DNA from: Stutzerimonas kunmingensis
GTDB taxonomy: Bacteria; Pseudomonadota; Gammaproteobacteria; Pseudomonadales; Pseudomonadaceae
DNA length: 64,000 nucleotides
Direction: 5' to 3'
Assembly (NCBI RefSeq): GCF_900114065.1
Contig: NZ_FORS01000005.1
Location: 62,001-126,000 of the forward strand
Within the stretch, counting starts at the first letter, position 1; the number at the start of each line of letters is the position of its first letter. A program made the position numbers and the translations under genes. This document shows, one piece after another, positions 56,594-64,000 of the stretch. The notes below the pieces were generated by a model. That model saw nothing but the letters and a program-made list of their open reading frames with translations, was not told the origin of the DNA and ran no database searches.

Positions 56594-58309
56594 ATGATCG
56601 CGACCACCTCTGCCGTTTCGTCTCGTGAACTGACCCTGCGTGCCTTGCTCACCGGTCTGCTGCTGGGTGCGCTGCTGGCACCGTCGAATGTCTACTCGGG
56701 CCTCAAGATCGGCTGGTCGTTCAATATGTCGATCATCGCGCTGCTGATCGGCTTCGCGTTCTGGCAGAGCATTGCCGTCGCGTTCGGCCGCCCGCGCTGG
56801 TCGCTGCTGGAAAGCAACATCAACCAGACCACCGCCTCGTCCTGCGCCTCGATCATCTCCGGCGGGCTGGTGGCACCGATTCCCGCCTATACCCTGCTCA
56901 CCGGTCAGCAGCTGGACAGCCTGCCGCTGATGGCCTGGGTGTTCTCGGTGAGCTTTCTCGGCATCTGGGTGGCCTGGTACCTGCGACCTTCGCTGATCGT
57001 CGAGTCGGGGCTGCGCTTTCCCGAGGGCATGGCGACCCTGGCGACGTTGCAGCAGATCTACAGTCATGGCGCCGAGGCCGGGCGCCGGCTCTGGGTACTG
57101 GGCGGTGCCGCCGTGCTGGCCGCGGGGAGCAAACTGGTCGATACCTTTTTCTGGACGCTGCCGCGCTGGGCACCTTCGGCGCAGCTTGAGCGCCTGACGT
57201 TCAGCTTCGAACCCTCGCTGCTGTTGCTCGGCTTCGGCGGCATCATCGGGTTGCGCGTCGGCCTGTCGCTGCTGCTCGGCGCCGTACTGGCCTGGGGCCT
57301 GATCGCGCCCTGGCTGCTGGCCGAGGGACTGGTGCGCTTGCCGGCCGCAGCCCAGGGGCCGCAGTTCGCCGCGCTGATCGAATGGCTGTTGTGGCCGGGC
57401 GTGAGCCTGATGGTCTGCGCGACGCTGACCTCGCTGGGCCTGCGCCTGCTGCGCTCACGCTCGCCAACGACACGCCGGCGGCCGGTGCTGCGGCGCCCGC
57501 ACGGCTGGCCAGCGGCCGGTTTTGCGCTGTCGGTAGGACTGGTGCTGGCGCTGCAGGTCAGCCTGTTCGGCATCGACCCCTGGCTGGCAGCGCTGTCGAT
57601 TCCGCTGGCGCTGCTGCTGGCGATGGTTGCCGCGCGGGTGGTCGGCGCGACCGGGATTCCGCCGATCGGCGCCATCGGCCAGCTGTCGCAGCTGAGCTTC
57701 GGCGTGTTCGCCCCGGGCCAGGTGCCGGTCAATCTGATGAGCGCCAACACCGCCGGTGGCGCGGCGGGGCAGTGCACCGATCTGCTCAACGACTTCAAGG
57801 TCGGGCATGCCATCGGCGCTGCGCCGGGGCGTCAGGCGCTGGCGCAGTGCTTCGGCATTCTGCTCGGCAGCGTGGTCGGCGTACTGGCCTATCAGCTGCT
57901 GATTCCCGATCCGCAGAGCATGCTGATCACACCCGAATGGCCGGCTCCGGCGGTCGCTACCTGGAAAGCCGTGGCCGAAGCCTTGACCGGTGGTCTCGGC
58001 GCGCTCGCTGCCGACATTCGCTGGGCAATGCTCGCTGGCGCGCTCGCGGGCGTGCTGCTCGGGATGCTGGAAGGGCTGCTGTCCGAACGCCGGCTGCGCT
58101 GGTTGCCGAGCTCCGCGGCGCTCGGCCTGGCATTCATCATTCCGGCGTCGATTTCGCTGATGATGACCTTCGGTGCCGTGCTCGCCTGGGCCTTCGCGTC
58201 ACGCTGGCGCAGTCTCGGCGAGCGCTTCGTGATTGTCGCCGCGGCTGGCCTGGTAGCGGGCGAGAGCATGGCCGGCGTCGGCGCCTCGCTCTGGCAGCTG
58301 CTGCGCTGA
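56594..58309 (+). CDS. OPT-family oligopeptide transporter
   Basis: 571 residues with about fourteen hydrophobic helices. OPT/YSL patterns are visible: LLGALLAPSNVYSGLKIGWSFNMSI, LESNINQTTASSCASIISGGLVAPIPAY and GIPPIGAIGQLSQLSFGVF. Proton-coupled uptake of small peptides or metal chelates is the family role. It is divergent from csgD. The next gene, an AI-2E-type transporter remnant, lies 70 bp on. Confidence 0.9.
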   Translation: MIATTSAVSSRELTLRALLTGLLLGALLAPSNVYSGLKIGWSFNMSIIALLIGFAFWQSIAVAFGRPRWSLLESNINQTTASSCASIISGGLVAPIPAYTLLTGQQLDSLPLMAWVFSVSFLGIWVAWYLRPSLIVESGLRFPEGMATLATLQQIYSHGAEAGRRLWVLGGAAVLAAGSKLVDTFFWTLPRWAPSAQLERLTFSFEPSLLLLGFGGIIGLRVGLSLLLGAVLAWGLIAPWLLAEGLVRLPAAAQGPQFAALIEWLLWPGVSLMVCATLTSLGLRLLRSRSPTTRRRPVLRRPHGWPAAGFALSVGLVLALQVSLFGIDPWLAALSIPLALLLAMVAARVVGATGIPPIGAIGQLSQLSFGVFAPGQVPVNLMSANTAGGAAGQCTDLLNDFKVGHAIGAAPGRQALAQCFGILLGSVVGVLAYQLLIPDPQSMLITPEWPAPAVATWKAVAEALTGGLGALAADIRWAMLAGALAGVLLGMLEGLLSERRLRWLPSSAALGLAFIIPASISLMMTFGAVLAWAFASRWRSLGERFVIVAAAGLVAGESMAGVGASLWQLLR

Positions 58310-58379
58310 TTGGCGGCAACAGCTGAATTAATGCGCGGCGCGGTCTGTCGTACCTCTTGTACTCGCGAGGGGGAGCATC

Positions 58380-59453
58380 ATGTCCACGTCGACACCGCAG
58401 AACGATGCCAAGACGGTCGCCAATCGCACGATTGTGCAGGCTGCGGTGCTGGCCGTCGTGGTGCTGCTGAGCATCGTCGCCTGGCTGGCGTTCGATTTCA
58501 TCCTGCTGCTGTTCGCCTCGATTCTTTTCGGTGTGCTGATTCACGGCGTGAGCCGCTGGCTCTGCAGCAAGACGGCGCTGTCCTACAAGCTGTCCATGGC
58601 GGTGTTCTTCGTGCTCTTGCTGCTCGGCCTGGGGGGCGGCGGCTGGCTGGTCGCGCCGAGCATCGCCGAACAGGCCGATGCGCTCTCCGAATCGCTGCCC
58701 GAGGCCGTGGAGCGCCTGCGTGAGCGTGCCGAGCAGTTGCCTTAGGCGAATGAACTGCTGCAGCAGCGCGAACGCCTGGAGGACTCGCTGCCCGACGGCT
58801 CTAGCGCGTTCAGCGTGGTCACCAAGGTGATGGGCTCGATCGTCGGTGCGCTGAGCAGCTTCGCCATTGCCTTCGCCATCGGCATCTGCCTCGCCATCAA
58901 TCCGAAGATATACGTACGCGGGCTGCTGAAGCTGATTCCGCTGGGCTATCGACCGCGCGCAGCGGAGGTGCTCGACGAAAGCGGCTCGACGTTGCGGGCC
59001 TGGCTGCTGGCCAAGCTGCTGGAAATGCTGCTGATCGGCGTGCTGACCACGCTCGGTCTGTGGTTGCTGGGCATCGAGCTGGCGCTGGTGCTCGGCCTGA
59101 TCGCCGGGTTGCTGTCGTTCATTCCCAATATCGGTCCGGTGCTGGCGGTGATACCGGCGCTCCTGCTGGCATCGCTGGAGGGCGGGCGCACGGTGCTCTA
59201 CGTCGCCGCGCTCTATCTGTTCATCCAGGCCTTGGAAAGTTATGTGTTCACGCCGTGGATGCAGCAGCGCATCGTCTCGGTTCCGCCGGCGCTGACCATC
59301 GCCGTGCAACTTCTGTTCGGCCTGCTGGCCGGTACCCTGGGTCTGCTGCTGGCGACGCCACTGGCAGCTGTCGGCATGGTGCTGGTGCGCATGCTCTACG
59401 TTGAGGATCTGCTCGGCGATCGGCCGCAGGCGACCGACGGTCCTAGTGCCTAG
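58380..59453 (+). pseudogene. AI-2E-family transporter interrupted by an amber codon
   Basis: One continuous reading frame of 358 codons with TAG at codon 122 (58743-58745). The first part is an N-terminal region with two or three helices (VLAVVVLLSIVAWLAFDFILLLFASILFG) and an SEAEQADALSESLPEAVERLR-type helix. After the stop the frame continues ANELLQQRERLEDSLPDG and the rest of the AI-2E transporter (DUF20) with LVLGLIAGLLSFIPNIGPVLAVIP. TGG (Trp) to TAG would explain it, giving LPWANELL. A GTG at 58815 could restart translation. The gene is otherwise intact. Confidence 0.85.
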
Positions 59454-59569
59454 CCGCTCTGGCCGGGCGTTCTACAGGGCTGTCACGTTTTGTAAATGCT
59501 GACGACGAAACCCCTGACCCGTCCCGCTGCCGGATTACATGAACCCCCTGAAAATATGCAGGAGTCATC

Positions 59570-59884
59570 ATGAACATGCACAAGATTGCGGCACTCACCC
59601 TGGCGGGACTGCTTTCCAGCGCGGCATTCGCTGCCGGCAATACCGGCACCGGCGCCGATACCGGCCACCGTGATTCGAAGGGACACAGTACCGAGCAGCC
59701 TGGAACCATGGGCGGCACGGGCAACGGAATGGATTCGACCTCCGATACCGGCAAGATGCCGGACGAGACTGAGCGCCCGGCGACCACACACGGTAGCGAT
59801 CACGGTACTGGCGGCGATGGTGCGGCTGGTAAGCAGGGTACGACCGGTACGGGCGGCGAGGGCGGTGAACGCGGCGCCTACTGA
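59570..59884 (+). CDS. Small secreted Gly/Thr-rich protein
   Basis: 104 residues. A signal peptide (MNMHKIAALTLAGLLSSAAFAAG) is followed by a low-complexity hydrophilic segment rich in Gly, Thr, Asp and His. No cysteine and no recognised domain. It is probably an exported, unstructured protein of unknown function. A strong hairpin lies 17 bp after its stop. Confidence 0.65.
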   Translation: MNMHKIAALTLAGLLSSAAFAAGNTGTGADTGHRDSKGHSTEQPGTMGGTGNGMDSTSDTGKMPDETERPATTHGSDHGTGGDGAAGKQGTTGTGGEGGERGAY

Positions 59885-59901
59885 TCCATCGGTTGCACCT
59901 G

Positions 59902-59934
59902 AACGGCCCGGCAGGCTCAGCTTGCCGGGCCGTT
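59902..59934 (+). terminator. Terminator-like hairpin after the Gly/Thr-rich protein
   Basis: AACGGCCCGGCA pairs perfectly with TGCCGGGCCGTT around a nine-base loop. The following bases (CTGCGTTC) give only a weak T-tract. Confidence 0.65.
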
Positions 59935-60036
59935 CTGCGTTCAGCCTGACCGCTCGGCCGTTGCCGGCAGTTGTGCGGAAACCTTTGTCGGTGCCGGCGT
60001 GCCGAACCTGCAAGAGCAAAGATCGGGAGGTGCACG

Positions 60037-60330
60037 ATGGACCTGCTGCGTATGAGCATTCTGCTGGTGCCACTGCTGGGCGCAACGAGCGCCCTGGCCG
60101 AGACTACCGGGCCGACCAATCCGGAAAAGGCCCGTCAGCACCCGCTGGACAGCCGCGAGCCGCGGCCGCACTCGGGTCAGCAATCGGACGAGATGGAACA
60201 GATCGAAGCACCGCTGCTGCAGCCGCGCCAGGCACCGATCGAGACCGATGTGCCGCCGACGCCCGAGCCGCGTGACGAGCAGCCAGGGGCGGATGTCGAT
60301 GCTGCGGGTAATCGGGTGCTGCGCAGCTAG
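60037..60330 (+). CDS. Small secreted Pro/Glu-rich protein
   Basis: 97 residues from the ATG at 60037 behind GGGAGG. A signal peptide (MDLLRMSILLVPLLGATSALAE) precedes a hydrophilic, proline- and glutamate-rich tail (EQIEAPLLQPRQAPIETDVPP). No domain recognised. It sits between the other small secreted protein and serA. Confidence 0.65.
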   Translation: MDLLRMSILLVPLLGATSALAETTGPTNPEKARQHPLDSREPRPHSGQQSDEMEQIEAPLLQPRQAPIETDVPPTPEPRDEQPGADVDAAGNRVLRS

Positions 60331-60367
60331 CGGAGAGCGCTCGGGTTTAGTCAGTGCGCATGAACGA

Positions 60368-60391
60368 AAAGGGAGGCCTAAGCCTCCCTTT
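60368..60391. terminator. Bidirectional terminator between the small secreted protein and serA
   Basis: AAAGGGAGGC pairs perfectly with GCCTCCCTTT around a four-base loop. A-runs and T-runs on both sides allow it to end the convergent transcripts. Confidence 0.85.
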
Positions 60392-60411
60392 CAACGCACC
60401 GCGTCAGCGAA

Positions 60412-61641
60412 TCAGAACAGCACGCGGCTGCGGATGGTGCCGTTGACGTGCTGCAGCTTCTCCAGCGCCAGGTCGGAGTACTCCTTGTCCACGTCGATGA
60501 CGACGTAGCCGACCTTCTCGTTGGTCTGCAGGAACTGGCCGCAGATGTTGATGCCGTTGTCGGCGAAGACCTTGTTGATCTCGCTCATCACACCCGGAAT
60601 GTTCTGGTGGATGTGCAGCAGGCGGTGCTTGCCCGGGTGCGACGGCAGGGCGACTTCCGGGAAGTTGACCGAGGACACCGAGGTGCCGTTGTCGCTGTAC
60701 TTGACCAGCTTCTCGGCGACTTCCAGGCCGATGTTGGCCTGCGCTTCGGCGGTGGAACCACCGATGTGCGGCGTCAGGATCACGCGATCCAGGCCACGCA
60801 GCGGGCTTTCGAATTCCTCGTCGTTGGACTTCGGCTCGACTGGGAACACGTCGATGGCGGCGCCGATCAGGTGCTCGTCCTTGATCGCGGCGGCCAGGTG
60901 ATCCAGCTCGACCACGGTGCCGCGGGCGGCGTTGATCAGGATCGCGCCCTTCTTCATGGCGCGGATTTCCTTCTCGCCAATCATCCATTGGGTGGACGGC
61001 AGCTCGGGAACGTGCAGGGAGACGATGTCGCACATGCCCAGCAGCTCGTACAGCGAGCCGATCTGGGTAGCGTTGCCCAGCGGCAGCTTGGTCACCACGT
61101 CGTAGAAGTAGACCTGCATGCCCAGCGCTTCGGCCAGTACGGAGAGCTGGGTGCCGATGGAGCCGTAGCCGATGATGCCGAGCTTCTTGCCGCGGATCTC
61201 GAAGGAGTTGGCCGCCGACTTGATCCAGCCGCCGCGATGGCAGGAGGCGTTCTTCTCCGGAATGCCGCGCAAGAGCAGGATGGCTTCGGCCAGTACCAGT
61301 TCGGCCACCGAACGGGTGTTGGAGTAGGGCGCGTTGAACACCGCGATGCCGCGCTCGCGGGCGGCGTTCAGGTTGACCTGGTTGGTGCCGATGCAGAAGC
61401 AGCCGACGGCGATCAGCTTCTTGGCCGCATCGAAGACCTCTTCGGTGAGCTGGGTGCGCGAGCGGATGCCGATGAAGTGGACGTCGGCGATCTTTTCCTT
61501 CAGCTCCTCGCTGGACAGCGCGCCCTTGAGGTACTCGATGTTGGTGTAGCCGGCCGCCTTGAGGGTGTCGACGGCGTTCTGGTGCACGCCTTCGAGAAGA
61601 AGAAACTTGATCTTGCTCTTGTCGAGAGAGGTCTGGCTCAT
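60412..61641 (-). CDS. serA: D-3-phosphoglycerate dehydrogenase
   Basis: First step of serine synthesis; also reduces 2-ketoglutarate to D-2-hydroxyglutarate. 409 residues from the ATG at 61641. NAD-binding GIIGYGSIGTQLSVLAEALGM, catalytic RGTVVELDHLAAAIKDEHLIGAAIDVFP and HIGGSTAEAQ are present, and a C-terminal ACT domain (INKVFADNGINICGQFLQTNEKVGYVVIDVDKEY) allows serine feedback. An in-frame ATG at 61647 is not favoured. Divergent from the D-2-hydroxyglutarate dehydrogenase gene. Confidence 0.97.
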   Translation of the reverse strand: MSQTSLDKSKIKFLLLEGVHQNAVDTLKAAGYTNIEYLKGALSSEELKEKIADVHFIGIRSRTQLTEEVFDAAKKLIAVGCFCIGTNQVNLNAARERGIAVFNAPYSNTRSVAELVLAEAILLLRGIPEKNASCHRGGWIKSAANSFEIRGKKLGIIGYGSIGTQLSVLAEALGMQVYFYDVVTKLPLGNATQIGSLYELLGMCDIVSLHVPELPSTQWMIGEKEIRAMKKGAILINAARGTVVELDHLAAAIKDEHLIGAAIDVFPVEPKSNDEEFESPLRGLDRVILTPHIGGSTAEAQANIGLEVAEKLVKYSDNGTSVSSVNFPEVALPSHPGKHRLLHIHQNIPGVMSEINKVFADNGINICGQFLQTNEKVGYVVIDVDKEYSDLALEKLQHVNGTIRSRVLF

Positions 61642-61750
61642 CTGCATTAAAACCTTAAGGCCGAAGGAAAGGACTGAAGTGTCCAGCGAAGGCTGGCCGA
61701 CCCGTCATTAGCGGTGTCGGGAGTCTGCCGAGGCACGTTTCAAAGGGGTG

Positions 61751-61766
61751 CGTATGCTAGCATACG
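61751..61766. promoter_or_regulatory. Perfect 16-bp palindrome between serA and the D-2-hydroxyglutarate dehydrogenase gene
   Basis: CGTATGCTAGCATACG is an exact inverted repeat placed 110 bp from the serA start and 75 bp from the divergent start. It contains TATGCT, which could also serve as a -10 element on either strand. A regulator site shared by the two genes is a reasonable reading. Confidence 0.5.
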
Positions 61767-61840
61767 AGCCCCGCGAAACACCCCCACCCCTGTGCTGAAG
61801 CGTGCTCAGGGTGACCATGAATCGTATGAGAGTTCCCGTG

Positions 61841-63235
61841 ATGACCGACCCCGCCCTGATCGATGAGCTGAAAACCCTGGTCGAGCCCGGCAAAGTGCTG
61901 ACCGACGCCGAATCGCTGAATGCCTACGGCAAGGACTGGACCAAGCATTTCGCTCCTGCGCCCTCGGCCATCGTCTTTCCCAAGAGCATCGAGCAGGTTC
62001 AGGCCATCGTGCGCTGGGCCAACGAGCGCAAGGTCGCGCTGGTGCCCTCGGGCGGTCGCACCGGGCTTTCCGCAGCGGCCGTGGCGGCCAATGGCGAGGT
62101 GGTGGTGTCGTTCGACTACATGAACCAGATTCTCGAATTCAATGAGATGGACCGCACCGCCGTCTGCCAGCCGGGCGTGGTCACTGCGCAGCTGCAGCAG
62201 TTCGCCGAGGACAAGGGCCTGTATTACCCGGTGGATTTCGCCTCCGCCGGCTCCAGCCAGATCGGTGGCAACATCGGCACCAATGCCGGTGGCATCAAGG
62301 TGATCCGCTACGGCATGACCCGCAACTGGGTCGCCGGCATGAAAGTGGTGACCGGCAAGGGCGACCTGCTCGAACTGAACAAGGACCTGATCAAGAACGC
62401 CACCGGCTACGACCTTCGCCAGCTGTTCATCGGCGCCGAGGGCACCCTGGGCTTCGTCGTCGAGGCCACCATGCGCCTGGAACGCCAGCCGACCAACCTC
62501 ACCGCGCTGGTGCTGGGCACCCCCGATTTCGATTCGATCATGCCGGTGCTGCATGCCTTCCAGGACAAGCTGGATCTGACCGCCTTCGAGTTCTTCTCCG
62601 ACAAGGCGCTGGCCAAGGTGCTCGGCCGTGGTGACGTGCCGGCGCCGTTCGAAACCGACTGCCCGTTCTACGCGCTGCTGGAATTCGAGGCCACCACCGA
62701 GGAGCGCGCCGATCAGGCGCTGGCGACCTTCGAGCATTGCGTCGAGCAGGGCTGGGTGCTCGATGGCGTAATGAGCCAGAGCGAGCAGCAGCTGCAGAAC
62801 CTGTGGAAGCTGCGCGAGTACATCTCCGAGACCATCAGTCACTGGACGCCGTACAAGAACGACATCTCGGTGACCATCGCCAAGGTGCCGGCCTTCCTCA
62901 AGGAGATCGACGCCATCGTCGGCGAGCACTATCCGGACTTCGAAATCGTCTGGTTCGGCCACATCGGCGACGGCAACCTGCACCTGAACATTCTCAAGCC
63001 GGATGCGATGGACAAGGACGAGTTCTTCGGCAAGTGCGCGACGGTGAACAAGTGGGTGTTCGAAACCGTACAGAAGTACAACGGCTCGATCTCGGCCGAA
63101 CACGGCGTCGGCATGACCAAGCGCGACTACCTCGAATACAGCCGTTCGCCGGCGGAAATCGAGTACATGAAGGCAGTCAAGGCGGTGTTCGACCCCAACG
63201 GGATCATGAACCCAGGCAAGATTTTCGCGGCCTGA
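61841..63235 (+). CDS. D-2-hydroxyglutarate dehydrogenase (FAD-linked, GlcD-like)
   Basis: 464 residues from the ATG at 61841 (MTDPALIDELKTLVEPGKVL). FAD-binding PCMH domain with PSGGRTGLSAAAVAANGEVV, SAGSSQIGGNIGTNAGGIKVIRYG and GAEGTLGFVVEATMRL. The C-terminal FAD-linked oxidase domain has WFGHIGDGNLHLNI and EHGVGMTKRDYL with metal- and substrate-binding His. In P. stutzeri this enzyme is known to reoxidise the D-2-hydroxyglutarate made by SerA and drive serine synthesis; the divergent serA supports the same role here. Confidence 0.92.
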   Translation: MTDPALIDELKTLVEPGKVLTDAESLNAYGKDWTKHFAPAPSAIVFPKSIEQVQAIVRWANERKVALVPSGGRTGLSAAAVAANGEVVVSFDYMNQILEFNEMDRTAVCQPGVVTAQLQQFAEDKGLYYPVDFASAGSSQIGGNIGTNAGGIKVIRYGMTRNWVAGMKVVTGKGDLLELNKDLIKNATGYDLRQLFIGAEGTLGFVVEATMRLERQPTNLTALVLGTPDFDSIMPVLHAFQDKLDLTAFEFFSDKALAKVLGRGDVPAPFETDCPFYALLEFEATTEERADQALATFEHCVEQGWVLDGVMSQSEQQLQNLWKLREYISETISHWTPYKNDISVTIAKVPAFLKEIDAIVGEHYPDFEIVWFGHIGDGNLHLNILKPDAMDKDEFFGKCATVNKWVFETVQKYNGSISAEHGVGMTKRDYLEYSRSPAEIEYMKAVKAVFDPNGIMNPGKIFAA

Positions 63236-63263
63236 ACGGCCCACGGATTACCAGGAGTCTTCG

Positions 63264-63929
63264 ATGAGCTACCAGCACCACTACACCGATGGCACGCCGA
63301 TCCACTATCCGCTGGGTAAGGTGGTCTGCATCGGCCGCAACTATGCCGAGCACGCCAAGGAACTGAACAACCCGGTGCCTACCGAGCCGCTGCTGTTCAT
63401 CAAGGCCGGCAGTTGCACCGTGCCGCTGGACGACGGCTTCAGCATCCCCAGCGATCGCGGCGCCGTGCATTACGAAGCGGAAATCGCCGTGCTGATCGGC
63501 AAGCCGCTGTCGCGCAAGCCGAACGAGGAAGAGGTGCGCGATGCCATTTCCGGCTTCGCCCCGGCGCTGGACCTGACCCTGCGCGACGTGCAGGCCAGGC
63601 TCAAGGAAAAGGGCCATCCGTGGGAAATCGCCAAGAGCTTCGACGGCGCCTGCGTGCTGGCGCCGTTCGTGCCGGGCGATGCGGTGGAGGATCTGGGCGA
63701 CATCGGCATCCGCCTGACCATCAACGGCGAAGTCCGCCAGGACGGCAACAGCAGCCAGATGCTCAACGCCATCCTGCCGCTGCTGCAGCACATCGCCGGG
63801 CATTTCAGCCTGCAGCCGGGCGATGTGGTGTTGACCGGTACGCCGGCCGGCGTCGGCCCGCTCAAGCAGGGCGACCAGCTGGTGCTGGAGTTGGTCGGGC
63901 TGTCGCGTTTCGAAAGCCGCGTGATCTGA
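63264..63929 (+). CDS. Fumarylacetoacetate hydrolase (FAH) family protein
   Basis: 221 residues of the FAHD1/YcgM type. VVCIGRNYAEHAKELNNPVPTEPLLFIK at the N terminus, the metal-ligand motif HYEAEIAVLIG, and GDVVLTGTPAGVGPLKQGD are typical. Relatives are acylpyruvases or oxaloacetate decarboxylases. It follows the dehydrogenase by 28 bp and is probably co-transcribed, suggesting an oxoacid role. Confidence 0.9.
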   Translation: MSYQHHYTDGTPIHYPLGKVVCIGRNYAEHAKELNNPVPTEPLLFIKAGSCTVPLDDGFSIPSDRGAVHYEAEIAVLIGKPLSRKPNEEEVRDAISGFAPALDLTLRDVQARLKEKGHPWEIAKSFDGACVLAPFVPGDAVEDLGDIGIRLTINGEVRQDGNSSQMLNAILPLLQHIAGHFSLQPGDVVLTGTPAGVGPLKQGDQLVLELVGLSRFESRVI

Positions 63930-63935
63930 CCTGCG

Positions 63936-63958
63936 CGCGGCGGGGCAAACCCGCCGCG
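63936..63958 (+). terminator. Hairpin after the FAH-family gene
   Basis: CGCGGCGGG pairs perfectly with CCCGCCGCG around GCAAA, seven bases after the stop. The following TCTGCTGCTTCTG is a weak T-tract. Confidence 0.6.
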
Positions 63959-64000
63959 TCTGCTGCTTCTGTGCGAACCGCTCTCGTGTTGTAATCCGGC

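Overview
The window is about 64 kb of GC-rich chromosomal DNA with dense genes, short intergenic gaps and many 4-bp ATGA start/stop overlaps. Gene content points to a gammaproteobacterium of the Pseudomonas stutzeri (Stutzerimonas) group: hslVU, glnA/ntrBC, thiI/typA, oprH-phoP-phoQ and a serA gene divergent from a D-2-hydroxyglutarate dehydrogenase gene. The species level is inference from gene content. I see no rRNA, tRNA, IS element, prophage or CRISPR array.

Layout. 0-4.8 kb: end of hslU, hslV, a YdeP-like molybdopterin oxidoreductase, trmL and a small membrane protein. 4.8-10.6 kb: the nitrogen block ntrC-ntrB, two tandem DUF4124 proteins and glnA, with a sigma54 promoter and NtrC boxes upstream of glnA and another NtrC box near ntrB. 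10.6-14.1 kb: thiI and typA. 14.1-16.9 kb: a secreted cupin, an operator-rich gap and a chemoreceptor gene with an apparent 1-base frameshift. 16.9-20.8 kb: a 2-hydroxycarboxylate transporter divergent from a CitAB-type two-component system. 20.8-27.1 kb: a serine hydrolase, a DUF2147 protein and a siderophore locus (esterase, DUF2218, TonB receptor, Fur box, AraC regulator). 27.3-30.1 kb: a diguanylate cyclase between two periplasmic binding proteins. 30.4-38.3 kb: an alpha/beta hydrolase, a DUF4168 protein, a sigma54-type two-component pair, a YehS-like protein, a CsgG-family/DUF4810/DUF799 lipoprotein operon and a DUF1028 protein. 38.3-41.8 kb: a PotD-like binding protein in operon with a GGDEF-EAL protein, resembling Vibrio NspS-MbaA. 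42-43.4 kb: a phosphoribosyltransferase and a coupled hydrolase. 43.5-50.3 kb: an eight-gene Mrp-like cation/proton antiporter operon of unusual composition. 50.3-53.7 kb: a SnoaL-like protein and oprH-phoP-phoQ with five direct repeats in the oprH promoter. 53.7-56.4 kb: a curli-type operon (csgD, csgB, csgA, csgC/H-like) without csgEFG nearby. 56.6-64 kb: an OPT transporter, an AI-2E-type transporter gene broken by an in-frame amber codon, two small secreted proteins, serA, the D-2-hydroxyglutarate dehydrogenase gene and an FAH-family hydrolase.

The recurring theme is envelope sensing coupled to cyclic-di-GMP and surface structures. Two separate loci pair periplasmic binding proteins that have no permease genes with c-di-GMP enzymes, and curli-type genes and PhoPQ lie nearby. 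Two genes look broken (the chemoreceptor by a frameshift, the AI-2E transporter by a nonsense codon). Either could be a sequencing error or a real lesion.
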